64,000 nt of DNA from Paraburkholderia dinghuensis (lineage in GTDB: Bacteria; Pseudomonadota; Gammaproteobacteria; Burkholderiales; Burkholderiaceae): positions 50,037 through 114,036 of the forward strand of contig NZ_RQIS01000015.1 in NCBI RefSeq assembly GCF_003837865.1, read 5' to 3'. This document shows positions 32,920 through 41,540 of this stretch, one piece after another. The notes under the pieces were generated by a model. It saw only the letters and a program-made list of their open reading frames with translations. It did not search any database and was not told the origin of the DNA. The stretch's first letter is position 1. Each line of letters starts with the position of its first letter. Made by a program: the position numbers and the translations under genes.

Positions 32920-34080
32920 TTATGCTGTGGCGGACACCCGTCGCTCGCGCATCCTTCGCAGCGGCAGTGTGGCGAGCGCGGCGAAGAAGATGCTTGCGAG
33001 CGGCACGGCCGTTGCGTTGTCGCCCTGCACGAGGAGCGACGCCGCGAGCGGTCCGAACGCGCTGCCGATCAACTGCGCGGCGGGAACGAGACTCGCCAGA
33101 CGGCCACTCGGGTCGGCCTGGAACGCGAGCGCGACATGAAACGGCAGCGCGAAAAGCCAGACGAAACCGAACAGCAGGCTCGCGACGCCAAACACCAGTG
33201 CGTGTCCCGCCGACATCCAGTGCACCGTCGTCAAGGCGGCGATGAATATGAGGGAGGCGCAGAACACAACCGGCCTCGCTCCGACGCGGCGAGCAAGCAG
33301 CGACGCCGCGGTGCCGCCCAGGACCTGCGCCGCCAATACGCCTGAAATCAAGGTCTGGGACGAGCGGCCATCCAGCCCGGCGACCTTGCCCAACGGTTCC
33401 ATATAGGCCCAGAAGGCACCCACCGCCGCGAGTTGCAGGAATGCGACGAGCAGCGGCAGCAACAGGGCTGGAGACCAGCGGAAGTCCCCTGTGGAACCGG
33501 ACGCGAGCGGGGACAACGTGGCGGGCTGGACAAACGCCAGGCCGCAGGTCAGCAGCGATAGTCCGGCCAGCGTCTCGAAACCGCCTTGCCAACCCGCGCG
33601 CGGAATGACGAGGTTGGCGAGGACCGCACCGACCAGCGCCTGACCGAGAGTCTGCACGACGAAGAAGATCGCGGCGACGCGGGTTGGATTGGCGCTACGC
33701 ACCACCACGCCGGTGGTGCCCCAGACCAGCAAACCTTCCGCCAGGCCGGCGCACGCACGCACGGCGAGCATCGGACCGTCACCCGAAGCGTGCGTCGTCA
33801 GCAGATCGAACGCGGCGCTCGACAAGCCCGCAATAATCGCAACTCGTCTTAGCCACGACACTGGCACGAGCAGATCGCCGAGCGCCACGCCGAGGCCGAG
33901 CGTCACGATCTCGCCCATCGCCACGAGACCCACACCCTCGAGCGTCACGCGCTTCGCGTCGACCAGTTCACCCAGCAGGATCGGCTGGATCCCGATCATC
34001 AGAAGCGCAATGGTTCCGATCGCAAGCGCGGCGCTCACTTGCACCGCGGAAAATCCGCTTGCGGTATTCGTCGTTTTCAT
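32920..34080 (-). CDS. MFS transporter of the unassigned catabolic operon
   Basis: 386 residues with about 12 membrane helices, starting MKTTNTASGFSAVQV. The first helices (IGTIALLMIGIQPILLGELVD) and the loop between halves (SGSTGDFRW) fit a small MFS carrier; the exact family is not clear to me. It starts 28 bases after the upstream aldolase-like gene on the same strand, so it is the likely uptake or export system for the substrate or product of that pathway. The ATG at 34080 is taken as the start because the residues before it are not hydrophobic or conserved-looking. Confidence 0.8.
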   Translation of the reverse strand: MKTTNTASGFSAVQVSAALAIGTIALLMIGIQPILLGELVDAKRVTLEGVGLVAMGEIVTLGLGVALGDLLVPVSWLRRVAIIAGLSSAAFDLLTTHASGDGPMLAVRACAGLAEGLLVWGTTGVVVRSANPTRVAAIFFVVQTLGQALVGAVLANLVIPRAGWQGGFETLAGLSLLTCGLAFVQPATLSPLASGSTGDFRWSPALLLPLLVAFLQLAAVGAFWAYMEPLGKVAGLDGRSSQTLISGVLAAQVLGGTAASLLARRVGARPVVFCASLIFIAALTTVHWMSAGHALVFGVASLLFGFVWLFALPFHVALAFQADPSGRLASLVPAAQLIGSAFGPLAASLLVQGDNATAVPLASIFFAALATLPLRRMRERRVSATA

Positions 34081-34108
34081 GTGGTCTCCCCCTTTGTTAT
34101 TGATGCCT

Positions 34109-34750
34109 TCAATAACTCCGACTTTCCTCAGGCAGCATTCCCTGCTGGATGCGCTCCATCGCACGTCGCTCGTCCTTCATCAGACGTCCATTCGCTACGC
34201 TGCGCACGAGCCATGGCAACTGCTTCACGCGTGAACCAGCTGCCATGGCGAGCACAAACGCCTTGGCGCATTTCTCGAACAGTTCGGCATTCAGCGCGAG
34301 GCGGGTCGCTGTCATGCCCAGACAGATCGGATCCCCTTGCACGATTAGCGCATTGGTCCCGCCGCCCAGCGCCCGCTTGACCTCGCGAACGTGCCCGACC
34401 GCGGGACGCATGCGACCGAGATGACGTACCTGCTCATCGAATACGCCCGGCATCGCGTCGCCCGAGTGAGCCAGCAAGCGGCCGAACGTCCCGCCGCCGA
34501 CGCCGATCGCGCCCACGTCTTTTCGCGCGGCATAGATCGCAAGATGAAGATCGCTGCCGGGAACCGCCGTGGCCGTATCGTCCACGGCGATCCTGCGGGG
34601 TGCGTTGTCGGTAGCGGCACCGAACCACATGGCGTCCGTCCCCGGGATTCGCAGCGAAAGGCTTGCGTGTGACGGTCCGAGCAACTGTTTTGCGACAAGA
34701 CGGTCGCGCGTCTGTACCCACTGTGCCTCGAGCATCTGTTCGACCGACAT
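34109..34750 (-). CDS. Class II aldolase/adducin-like protein without zinc ligands
   Basis: 213 residues with the aldolase II order: RLVAKQLLGPSHASLSLRIPG, then DLHLAIYAARKDVGAIGVGGG, and ALIVQGDPICLGMTA near the end. In active aldolases the middle motif is HTHPP-like and the late motif NHG. Here the HxH pair is GVGGG and the late His is lost (VQGDP), so none of the three zinc histidines remains. It is probably not a zinc aldolase; it may be a regulatory or structural partner of the intact aldolase at 36250. It starts three bases after the aminotransferase stop. Confidence 0.7.
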   Translation of the reverse strand: MSVEQMLEAQWVQTRDRLVAKQLLGPSHASLSLRIPGTDAMWFGAATDNAPRRIAVDDTATAVPGSDLHLAIYAARKDVGAIGVGGGTFGRLLAHSGDAMPGVFDEQVRHLGRMRPAVGHVREVKRALGGGTNALIVQGDPICLGMTATRLALNAELFEKCAKAFVLAMAAGSRVKQLPWLVRSVANGRLMKDERRAMERIQQGMLPEESRSY

Positions 34751-34753
34751 GAT

Positions 34754-36253
34754 TCAAACCAGCCTGAAAACGTCTTCGAAGCGATTCAGCGCGTCGTCGA
34801 CGACCTCGTCGGTATCCGCGAAACTGGTGTAGATCCGGCTTCCGGCGAGCGTGATCAAACCGTGTGCCGTATAGGCCGCGCCCATCTCCTCCATCATGGT
34901 TTTGCGCGCCCTGGCTTCATTTTTCACACGGATCAGCTTGACGATGTTGCTCGTATCCAGCAGGAGCACGCCCGATGTCTGCAGGTGCACGATGGAGCCC
35001 ATGTTGTACGTCACGTAGGGCAGCCCGAGGCGTTCGATGATTTCGGCAAGACCCTGGCACAGGCGCTCGCCTGCACGCCCGGCGACGCCGGCCGCATTCA
35101 CGCGTTGCGCCTCGAGCAGCGCGTGGTAGCCCGCAGCACACGAGAGCGGATTCGCCGACAGCGTGCCGCCGACGAATGCACGGCGCGACGTAGTGCCGAT
35201 TCCGCCGACCAGCAGCATCATCACTTCTTTGCGCCCACCGATCGCGCCCGCCATCGGATAGCCGCCGGTCAGGCACTTGCCGAGCACGGTCAGATCGGGG
35301 GTCACGCCGAAGTAGGCTTGCGCGCCGCCCATTCCGGCGCGAAAGCCGGTGACCACCTCGTCGAAAATCAGCAGCGCGCCGAATTCATCGCACAGTGCGC
35401 GGACCTGGCGGTTGTAGTCGCGATGCACGGGCCGCGTTCCGCTTTCCGGCCCGAACGGCTCGACCAGCACGGCAGCCGTCCCGCCACGCAGGCGATTGAG
35501 TTGAAGCTTGCGGCGCAGCGCGTCGAGATCGTTGGGATGGCACTCCTGGGTGTGGGCCGTCGCGCCGCGCGGAATGCCCACCGCCTCCATGCGGCCCGTT
35601 CCGGGCAAGCGCATGCCGAACACCAGTTGATCGCTCCAGCCGTGGTACGCGCCGCCGATTTTGACGACCCATTTTTTCCGGGTGTAGGCGCGGGCGAGAC
35701 GAACCGCCCCCATCACGGCTTCCGTGCCGGAACCCAGTAACCGCACCATCTCGACGCCCGGCATGGACTGGCACACCAGTTCCGCGAGCTTCACCTCATA
35801 TTCGTGCAGCAGACCGGTGACAGGGCCGCACGTGTCCAGCACTTCGTTCACTTTCTGCCGCACGGCCGGATGATTGGAGCCGAGGAGCGTCGGCCCGCCC
35901 GCCTGGAGGAAGTCGATATAGCGATTTCCGTCCACGTCCGTCATGTGTGCCCCTTCGGCCTGTGCGATAGCAAGGGGAAACGGATGATTGAATGCAAGGT
36001 TGTGCTGGACGCCGCCGGGAATGACGGCCTTTGCTTCGTCCGCCAGCTGTTTCGAACGCCTGCAACGCTCATTGAAGTAACGCATCACCTGGTCCATCGC
36101 GTCGGCGCGGATGGGCCGCATCGGTTGCCGGACTAGCGCGTCGAACCGGCGGTACAGGTTATCCACGTCGGGCCACGTCGGGATCGCAGGTAATGCGGCG
36201 TTGGCGTCGGCGGCTGAGTTGCCGAACGAATGGGCGATGACGGTGTTGCTCAT
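34754..36253 (-). CDS. Class III aminotransferase (glutamate-1-semialdehyde aminomutase-like)
   Basis: 499 residues with the fold type I PLP pattern of class III enzymes. HMTDVDGNRYIDFLQAGGP and LGSNHP are near the start of the core, then MVRLLGSGTEAVMGAVRLARAYT, AVLVEPFGPESG, IFDEVVTGFR and LGKCLTGGYPMAG, where the lysine binds PLP. It resembles HemL-type proteins but this operon has no heme role, and HemL is usually shorter. It would transfer an amino group to or from a small carbonyl substrate. The start overlaps the upstream aldolase stop by four bases. It has about 70 extra N-terminal residues compared with HemL. Confidence 0.82.
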   Translation of the reverse strand: MSNTVIAHSFGNSAADANAALPAIPTWPDVDNLYRRFDALVRQPMRPIRADAMDQVMRYFNERCRRSKQLADEAKAVIPGGVQHNLAFNHPFPLAIAQAEGAHMTDVDGNRYIDFLQAGGPTLLGSNHPAVRQKVNEVLDTCGPVTGLLHEYEVKLAELVCQSMPGVEMVRLLGSGTEAVMGAVRLARAYTRKKWVVKIGGAYHGWSDQLVFGMRLPGTGRMEAVGIPRGATAHTQECHPNDLDALRRKLQLNRLRGGTAAVLVEPFGPESGTRPVHRDYNRQVRALCDEFGALLIFDEVVTGFRAGMGGAQAYFGVTPDLTVLGKCLTGGYPMAGAIGGRKEVMMLLVGGIGTTSRRAFVGGTLSANPLSCAAGYHALLEAQRVNAAGVAGRAGERLCQGLAEIIERLGLPYVTYNMGSIVHLQTSGVLLLDTSNIVKLIRVKNEARARKTMMEEMGAAYTAHGLITLAGSRIYTSFADTDEVVDDALNRFEDVFRLV

Positions 36254-36921
36254 GGCGTGTCGGTCCGATCGAATGGAGAGGTTTCTGCAAGTGCGCTCGC
36301 CACTTGCAGCAAGATGGTCCGTTGTCTGGGTTCGCGCGCGGCGCGCGCCTCGATCATGTGCGTCAGATGCATGCGAGTCAGGGTCTCGAGATGTTCGACC
36401 GCTTCGACGGCGGCAGTCGGACTCGCCCCGCAGCACAGCACGCCATGGTTCAACATCAAGTACGCCTGAATGTCTTCGCGCAGCGCGCGGGCCAGCTTTG
36501 ACGACAACCAGCCGCTCCCCGAAGGCGCATAGCCGATCACCGGAACCCGCGATCCAAGCGATCGGCGCAGGGGACCTTCCGGCACGTCCAGCGGCTTCCC
36601 CAGCAACGCACATGCGCTTGCCACGGGCTGATGCGTGTGAATGCTGCACTGAACGTCGGCGCGAGCGCGCAGCACGCGCGCGTGCAGACCGCTTTCCACC
36701 GACGCGGCCCGCCCGCCTTCCATACGCTTCAGATCGTCAAGACGCAGCACGCAGACGTCGGCGGCGCTCATTGTGGCGTAGTCCGTCGCCGACGGGGTCA
36801 CGGCGAACCGGTCCGTGCCGATCCGGATGGCGATGTTGCCGCCCGTGCCCGCGAGGTAGCCGCGACGCGATAGTCCGTTGCAGAGATCGACTACGGCCTG
36901 GCGTACGTAAAAGGTGCTCAT
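36250..36921 (-). CDS. Class II aldolase (fuculose-phosphate-aldolase family)
   Basis: 223 residues. The zinc histidines are present in VQCSIHTHQPVAS (HTH, near 97) and LNHGVLCCG (near 160), and GNIAIRIG with FAVTPSATDY near the start completes the active-site set. It would cleave a phosphorylated sugar to glycerone phosphate or a similar compound. The kinase gene just upstream overlaps it by four bases, so phosphorylation followed by cleavage is the natural reading. The sugar is not identified. It is intact, unlike the second aldolase-like gene downstream. Confidence 0.85.
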   Translation of the reverse strand: MSTFYVRQAVVDLCNGLSRRGYLAGTGGNIAIRIGTDRFAVTPSATDYATMSAADVCVLRLDDLKRMEGGRAASVESGLHARVLRARADVQCSIHTHQPVASACALLGKPLDVPEGPLRRSLGSRVPVIGYAPSGSGWLSSKLARALREDIQAYLMLNHGVLCCGASPTAAVEAVEHLETLTRMHLTHMIEARAAREPRQRTILLQVASALAETSPFDRTDTP

Positions 36922-38510
36922 GCGGTCGTCACCGTGGGTGCGTTCAGGCGGCGATAGAGGGGCGCGAGGCGTGCGCGCACTTCCTTGAAGGCCCCGAACT
37001 TGTCGCCGTACAGGCGCCGCAGGGCGGTTGCCGGTTCATACGTGCGCCGGATCCTGCGTAGCGCGGAAAGGTCGCTGAAGCGCAACGCACCCAACCCCAC
37101 ACCGGCGATGAACGTCGCTCCGATCGCGTTGGCCTGGATCGGCCTCGCGAGTTGACGAACCGGTTGTCCAGTCACGTCCGCAATAATCTGGCACCACACG
37201 TCGGATTGCGCTCCCCCGCCCACGGCTGTGATGGTTCCGGCGTCGCGGCCCAGAAAGCGTGAGAAGGGTTCCAGCATCCAGCGCGTGTTCAGCGCGACGC
37301 CTTCGAGGAACGCCCGGAAGATGTCCTCGCGCGAGTGCTCGAGCGACAGGTTGAACAGCCCCGCGCGCAGGCACGGATCGTCGACCGGCGTGCGCTCGCC
37401 TTGCAGCCACGGGGTGTAGATCAGCCCGCGCGCGCCAGCGGGTACGCGCGCCGCGATCTGGTTCAACACCTCGTACACGGCCGGGTGCTCTTCGTCGCTC
37501 GCGAGTTCGTCCGGGTGATAGAGGATACGCTCGCGCAGGAACGTAAGATTCGCGCCCGCAGTCGATTGCAGCGCCATCGCGAGGTAGCGCCCATCCCGGG
37601 CGCAGGGCACCGCGGCGATCTTGTTCCGGACGTCGGTCTTCATCGACGGAACATGCGCACCGAGCCACGACGACGTGCCGAGATACAGATGGGTCTCGAA
37701 GTCGTCGACGGCCGCGCCGACCGCCACTGCCGAGTTGTCTACGGCGCCGGCCACGACAGCGGTCCCGGCATCGAGCCCGAGTGACGCCGCGACGTCCGGC
37801 AAAAGCGTTCCGATAATATCAGTAGACCTTACTATCTCAGGCAGTTTGTCCGCATCGATACGCAGCATGCGCAACAGGCTGTCATCGTACTTCACATGAT
37901 CGACGTCCCGATTGTCCGTGACCCACGTGGTCAGGATCGAATCCCGAGTCGTGCAGAACCGGCCGGTCAGCCGCAGGTTCATGAAGTCCAGGACGTTCAG
38001 GAACTTGTAGGTTCGGTCGTACCGTTCCGGTTCGTGGTCGCGCAGCCAGGCGATGTGCCCGGCGCAGTCCCGCCCGGAAAGCGACGGTGCGCCGCCGGTC
38101 AGGCGCAGCCAGCGCCAGAGCTTCAACGGGCCATAGCCCTCGATGTTTGGCCCGCGTCCGCGCGCACGCCGCGCCATGGGCGCCGCGCCGCGCGAATCGA
38201 GCCAGGTCATTGCCGGGCCGATGCTTCGGTGATCGCGGTCCACGCAAACCGTTCCTTCCGATTGCGTCGAACAGCACACGGCCAGCACACGGCGACGCAA
38301 TCCGGCTTCCCTGGCGAACAGTTCGTTAGCGCTTTCCAGAAAGGCCGCCCACCACGCGTTCGGGTCCTGCTCGGCCGCGCCCGCCTCGACATGCAACGGC
38401 ACGGAGCGAAACGACCATCCATGCACGTCTCCGTCAAGGTCGACCAACGCGCATTTGCAGCCGGACGTTCCCAGATCGACGGCCAGCACCAACCCGCTTT
38501 TAGCTTCCAT
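36918..38510 (-). CDS. FGGY-family carbohydrate kinase (xylulokinase-like)
   Basis: 530 residues. The N-terminal ATPase-fold phosphate loop is LVLAVDLGTSGCKCALVDLDG, and the second domain has AVGGGAQSDVWCQIIADVTG, the adenosine motif of FGGY kinases. GAVDNSAVAVGAA in the middle fits the catalytic region. It phosphorylates a sugar or sugar-like substrate in the cytoplasm as the first step before the aldolase encoded next. It heads the operon and is followed at once by the intact aldolase. The start at 38510 is the ATG before EAKSGLVLAVDLG; the upstream frame is not family-like. Confidence 0.87.
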   Translation of the reverse strand: MEAKSGLVLAVDLGTSGCKCALVDLDGDVHGWSFRSVPLHVEAGAAEQDPNAWWAAFLESANELFAREAGLRRRVLAVCCSTQSEGTVCVDRDHRSIGPAMTWLDSRGAAPMARRARGRGPNIEGYGPLKLWRWLRLTGGAPSLSGRDCAGHIAWLRDHEPERYDRTYKFLNVLDFMNLRLTGRFCTTRDSILTTWVTDNRDVDHVKYDDSLLRMLRIDADKLPEIVRSTDIIGTLLPDVAASLGLDAGTAVVAGAVDNSAVAVGAAVDDFETHLYLGTSSWLGAHVPSMKTDVRNKIAAVPCARDGRYLAMALQSTAGANLTFLRERILYHPDELASDEEHPAVYEVLNQIAARVPAGARGLIYTPWLQGERTPVDDPCLRAGLFNLSLEHSREDIFRAFLEGVALNTRWMLEPFSRFLGRDAGTITAVGGGAQSDVWCQIIADVTGQPVRQLARPIQANAIGATFIAGVGLGALRFSDLSALRRIRRTYEPATALRRLYGDKFGAFKEVRARLAPLYRRLNAPTVTTA

Positions 38511-38624
38511 TCGTCTTGTCTCGATCACCCAGGCAAGCCGGGTTGTCCGTTGCACGGAAACTGGCTGAGTCGTTCAGGCTGAAAAGATGGCGCGCAGTAG
38601 CACGGCTAGCTCCCACGGGCATGA

Positions 38625-39047
38625 TTACTTGCAAACCGGCGTAGCCGGCAACGCAGCAACATGAGTGAGTTGCTCGGTCTCTCCAAGCATTTCGATACCC
38701 ACGAACGCACGCAGATAGAGATTCCCGGACTTCACACGAACGATTCCTTTGTATTTTTTCTTGTCGCGTGGATCGTAGACCCAGCCATCGCGCCACGCAC
38801 CGTCGTTGTATCGCCCCAACTGGGCAATGCGGATGCCGCACGTGTCGGTCGGCGTACCGGCATCCCTGTCCCAGACGATGCTCCCGCACAACGCGCCTCC
38901 CGGGGCATCGCACGGCTTGAATTCGATCACGGCGTCGTGCTCCGCAGTCATCCAGAGGCCGTTGGCGTCGTCGGCACTGTCGGCTGCGAATGCCGTTGAG
39001 ACCAACGCGAGGGTGCTGGCGAAAAGCAGTGCTGTCCTGACTTTCAC
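38625..39047 (-). CDS. DUF2147 family periplasmic protein
   Basis: 140 residues with a signal peptide (VRTALLFASTLALVSTAFA). The core reads ANGLWMTAEHDAVIEFKPCD, LCGSIVWD, then WVYDPRDKKKYKG, which are the usual blocks of DUF2147. The function of the family is unknown; some members take part in envelope or stress response. It is divergent from the TetR gene at 39223, with three operator-like boxes between, so the TetR protein likely controls it. Confidence 0.85.
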   Translation of the reverse strand: MKVRTALLFASTLALVSTAFAADSADDANGLWMTAEHDAVIEFKPCDAPGGALCGSIVWDRDAGTPTDTCGIRIAQLGRYNDGAWRDGWVYDPRDKKKYKGIVRVKSGNLYLRAFVGIEMLGETEQLTHVAALPATPVCK

Positions 39048-39111
39048 GATGAAGTTCCTTGGCAGGGAAAGAACCGTTCGGGGGAAAGAAGGTTATGCTT
39101 CAACCAAAACA

Positions 39112-39171
39112 ATAGTCATCGCTAATATATAGTCATGACTATCTTTTCGCGCAGTATATAGCGATCACTAT
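39112..39171. promoter_or_regulatory. Three tandem operator-like boxes (ATAG-N6-CTAT)
   Basis: Three related 14-base inverted repeats occur in 60 bases: ATAGTCATCGCTAA (39112), ATAGTCATGACTAT (39129, perfect) and ATAGCGATCACTAT (39158). They fill the space between the divergent DUF2147 and TetR genes. They are probable binding sites of that TetR protein, covering both promoters. Confidence 0.65.
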
Positions 39172-39222
39172 CTTTTTGGTGAGCGCCGCTCCCTGGGACA
39201 ATCCCGGACGCGGCGCACAGAC

Positions 39223-39924
39223 ATGCATGCAATGAAAACCGACCGCAAACAGAAGCCATCGCTCTCGACGAAGATGCAACCGGCCCAGCAACGGGCCGCC
39301 GAAACATACGAGCGCATACTCGAAGTGGCCGCGCAGACGCTCGCCGATGTTGGAATCGAACGCCTCTCGACGAACATGGTTTGCGAGCGCGCGAGCCTGA
39401 CGCCTCCGGCGCTGTATCGCTACTTCCCAAACAAGTACGCGCTGCTGTCCGAACTCGGACAACGGCTGATGCAGCGGCAAAACGAACGGATCGAGCGCTG
39501 GATCTCGCCGGGGTTGTTCGACGGCACAGTCGCGGACCTCGAGCGTGCTCTGGAGGGGCTGATCCTGGATACCTACGCCGCGACCGAGCAAGCCGTGGGC
39601 GGGGTGTGGATCATGCGCGCCATGCGTGCCGTCCCGGTCCTGCAGGACGTGCGTCTCACCTCGCACGCAAAGGTCACAAAAATGCAGACCCAGCTGCTGT
39701 CGCAGGTACTTCCGGATGCGCCCAGGGCCGAGCTGGAGCTCACCTGCCGCATCGCGGTCGAGCTGATTTACGCTACGGTCGAGATGCTGTTCGACGAGCG
39801 TCAAGACACGGCCGCGGTAGCCCGTACGGTGGCAAGCATGATCGCGAGCCAGCTGGAACAGCTGCGCTCGCGCAACGAAGCGGGTACACGGAAACGATCA
39901 CGGAAGGCGCCCGCGCGCGCTTGA
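39223..39924 (+). CDS. TetR/AcrR family regulator
   Basis: 233 residues. The N-terminal helix-turn-helix is typical: ERILEVAAQTLADVGIERLSTNMVCERASLTPPALYRYFPNKYALLSELG, of which the TPPALYRYFPNK piece is the family hallmark. The C-terminal part is a helical ligand domain. A basic tail (RKRSRKAPARA) follows. It probably represses itself and the divergent DUF2147 gene through the boxes at 39112-39171. Start could be ATG 39223 or 39232. Confidence 0.87.
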   Translation: MHAMKTDRKQKPSLSTKMQPAQQRAAETYERILEVAAQTLADVGIERLSTNMVCERASLTPPALYRYFPNKYALLSELGQRLMQRQNERIERWISPGLFDGTVADLERALEGLILDTYAATEQAVGGVWIMRAMRAVPVLQDVRLTSHAKVTKMQTQLLSQVLPDAPRAELELTCRIAVELIYATVEMLFDERQDTAAVARTVASMIASQLEQLRSRNEAGTRKRSRKAPARA

Positions 39925-39998
39925 TTCGCGTCGGCCTCGCGTGCTGCGAACACATCGCTGCGACAGGCGCTGCGCGTACGGTACGGTTACCACTCTAG

Positions 39999-40236
39999 GT
40001 ATCGACACAGCCGCACTTCCCGGACCTCGTCGTCAGCGTTCCGCTCGAGGCGCTGGCCACCTACGACTTCACCGTCCGCGCGAAGGCGACAGGCCTCTCA
40101 CCAAATACCACGTACTACTATCGGTTCAACGCAGACGCTGACATGGGCGCCACAGGTATCGCGCGCACGGCCCCGGATCCGGACGACGCCAACACTCAGG
40201 TTCGCTTCGCGTGGTTCAACTGTCAGGACTGGAGCG
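39999..40236 (+). pseudogene. Remnant of an alkaline phosphatase PhoD-type gene
   Basis: A short in-frame stretch reads HFPDLVVSVPLEALATYDF, then GLSPNTTYYYRFNAD and VRFAWFNCQDWSV, which are the N-terminal part of PhoD-family phosphodiesterases. It begins after an in-frame stop at 39996-39998, has no start codon in a plausible place, and breaks off around 40236. Only some 75 codons of a protein normally over 500 residues long remain. It is a deletion remnant. Confidence 0.7.
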
Positions 40237-40348
40237 TCAGCGCGCACCGTCGGTATAATTCGCGTCCCTCACGCCAGGTCAATCTCCGGTGCGCGGGCGG
40301 AACACCCACACTTCATCCCTGCCTCCATTCCACGCGGCGACCTCCCGC

Positions 40349-40876
40349 TCAGAACTTGAAGCGCAACTGAAACCCGATCGTGAACGGAAGATCGTCGGAA
40401 GGGATCGGAGGAATCACGATGAAATTCACGCCCACGCGCTTGTACGCCACCATCACGACCGGGGCCGCGACCGGACCGACGCTGTGATTGTGTCCAAGCC
40501 CCCAGTTGCCGTAGTTGTAGCCGGAGATGATGCCGCCCATCGCGGCTAGGCGCACATAACCCCAGTGCAGCAACTCCGGCGCCCAGATCCCGCCGCCGTA
40601 AAACGAAGGCCGCCGCAGCGAATTGCGAAAGCCACCCGCCGTGAGCCCCCACGTCTGACCTGGCCAGCATTCGATGCCGAGCCCCGGATTGAATTGCTCG
40701 AAATCCTTGTCGGGATGGATGTGGTAAGAGGCCACCATCGCATCGACCCACAAACCGCCGCTACACCAGTCGGCTGCGCACGCACCGGTTGCCGCGCCGA
40801 GCGCGAGCGCGCCGCACGCCGTCATGCCGATTGCCTTTATCGTCGCCTTGCCCCCGTATTTCTGCCAAAAACGCAT
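40349..40876 (-). CDS. Putative small outer-membrane beta-barrel protein
   Basis: 175 residues with a signal peptide ending TGACAAD. The mature chain alternates aromatic and glycine residues: VASYHIHPDKDFEQFNPGLG, GFRNSLRRPSFYGGGI, MGGIISGYNYGNWG, VNFIVIPPIPSD, and ends TIGFQLRFKF with a terminal Phe, as outer-membrane barrels do. Size would allow about eight strands. It resembles barrel proteins also found in phages and accessory regions; PagP/PagL activity cannot be shown. An internal ATG at residue 18 is an alternative start. Confidence 0.7.
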   Translation of the reverse strand: MRFWQKYGGKATIKAIGMTACGALALGAATGACAADWCSGGLWVDAMVASYHIHPDKDFEQFNPGLGIECWPGQTWGLTAGGFRNSLRRPSFYGGGIWAPELLHWGYVRLAAMGGIISGYNYGNWGLGHNHSVGPVAAPVVMVAYKRVGVNFIVIPPIPSDDLPFTIGFQLRFKF

Positions 40877-41060
40877 GCGTATTGATCCTCTCTTGCGCCG
40901 ATCCGCTTCGGGTCGTCTGGTTCAGGTCTGCGCGCACTTTACCGCAACCCGTTTCATATGCAATGGAGAATCTGCCCGGACCGGTCCGCGCGGAGAGTCC
41001 GCGCCGACCTCTATTACGCCCGATCCGAAAGTCAACGCGATAAACGCGGCGTGACGCGCC

Positions 41061-41540
41061 TTACAAACCGAGGTCACTCAGGCCCGGATGATCGTCGGGA
41101 CGACGGCCGGGCGGCCAGTGGAAGAGACGGTCCTTCGCGGCAATCGGCAAGTCGTTGATCGACGCAAATCGGCGTGCCATCAGGCCGTTCTCGTCGAATT
41201 CCCAGTTCTCGTTGCCGTACGAGCGAAACCAGTTACCTGAATCGTCGTGACACTCGTAGGCGAAGCGCACCGCGATGCGGTTCTCCGTAAAAGCCCACAG
41301 TTCCTTGATGAGCCGGTAATCGAGTTCACGCGCCCACTTGCGCGAAAGGAATTCGGCGATCGCCTCGCGGCCCGTGATGAATTCAGCACGATTGCGCCAG
41401 ACGCTTTGCGGCGTGTAGGCCAGCGCCACGCGTTTCGGATCGCGCGTATTCCACGCGTCCTCCGCTGCGCGCACCTTCTGGATTGCGGTCTCGCGTGTGA
41501 ACGGCGGGAGCGGCGGACGGACTTCAGCGGTGTCACTCAT
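41061..41540 (-). CDS. Nuclear transport factor 2 family protein (DUF1348)
   Basis: 159 residues. AIQKVRAAEDAWNTRDPKRV, then WRNRAEFITGREAIAEFLSRKW and WFRSYGNENWEFDENGLM are the blocks of the DUF1348 branch of the NTF2-like fold, a small cone-shaped barrel often binding small molecules. No catalytic residue can be named with certainty. Its start overlaps the end of the TetR gene upstream by eight bases, so the two form one operon under that regulator. Confidence 0.85.
   Translation of the reverse strand: MSDTAEVRPPLPPFTRETAIQKVRAAEDAWNTRDPKRVALAYTPQSVWRNRAEFITGREAIAEFLSRKWARELDYRLIKELWAFTENRIAVRFAYECHDDSGNWFRSYGNENWEFDENGLMARRFASINDLPIAAKDRLFHWPPGRRPDDHPGLSDLGL

Noticed and set aside
36159..36167. 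TTATCCACG, close to a DnaA box
   Set aside because: Single imperfect copy inside the aminotransferase gene; expected by chance.
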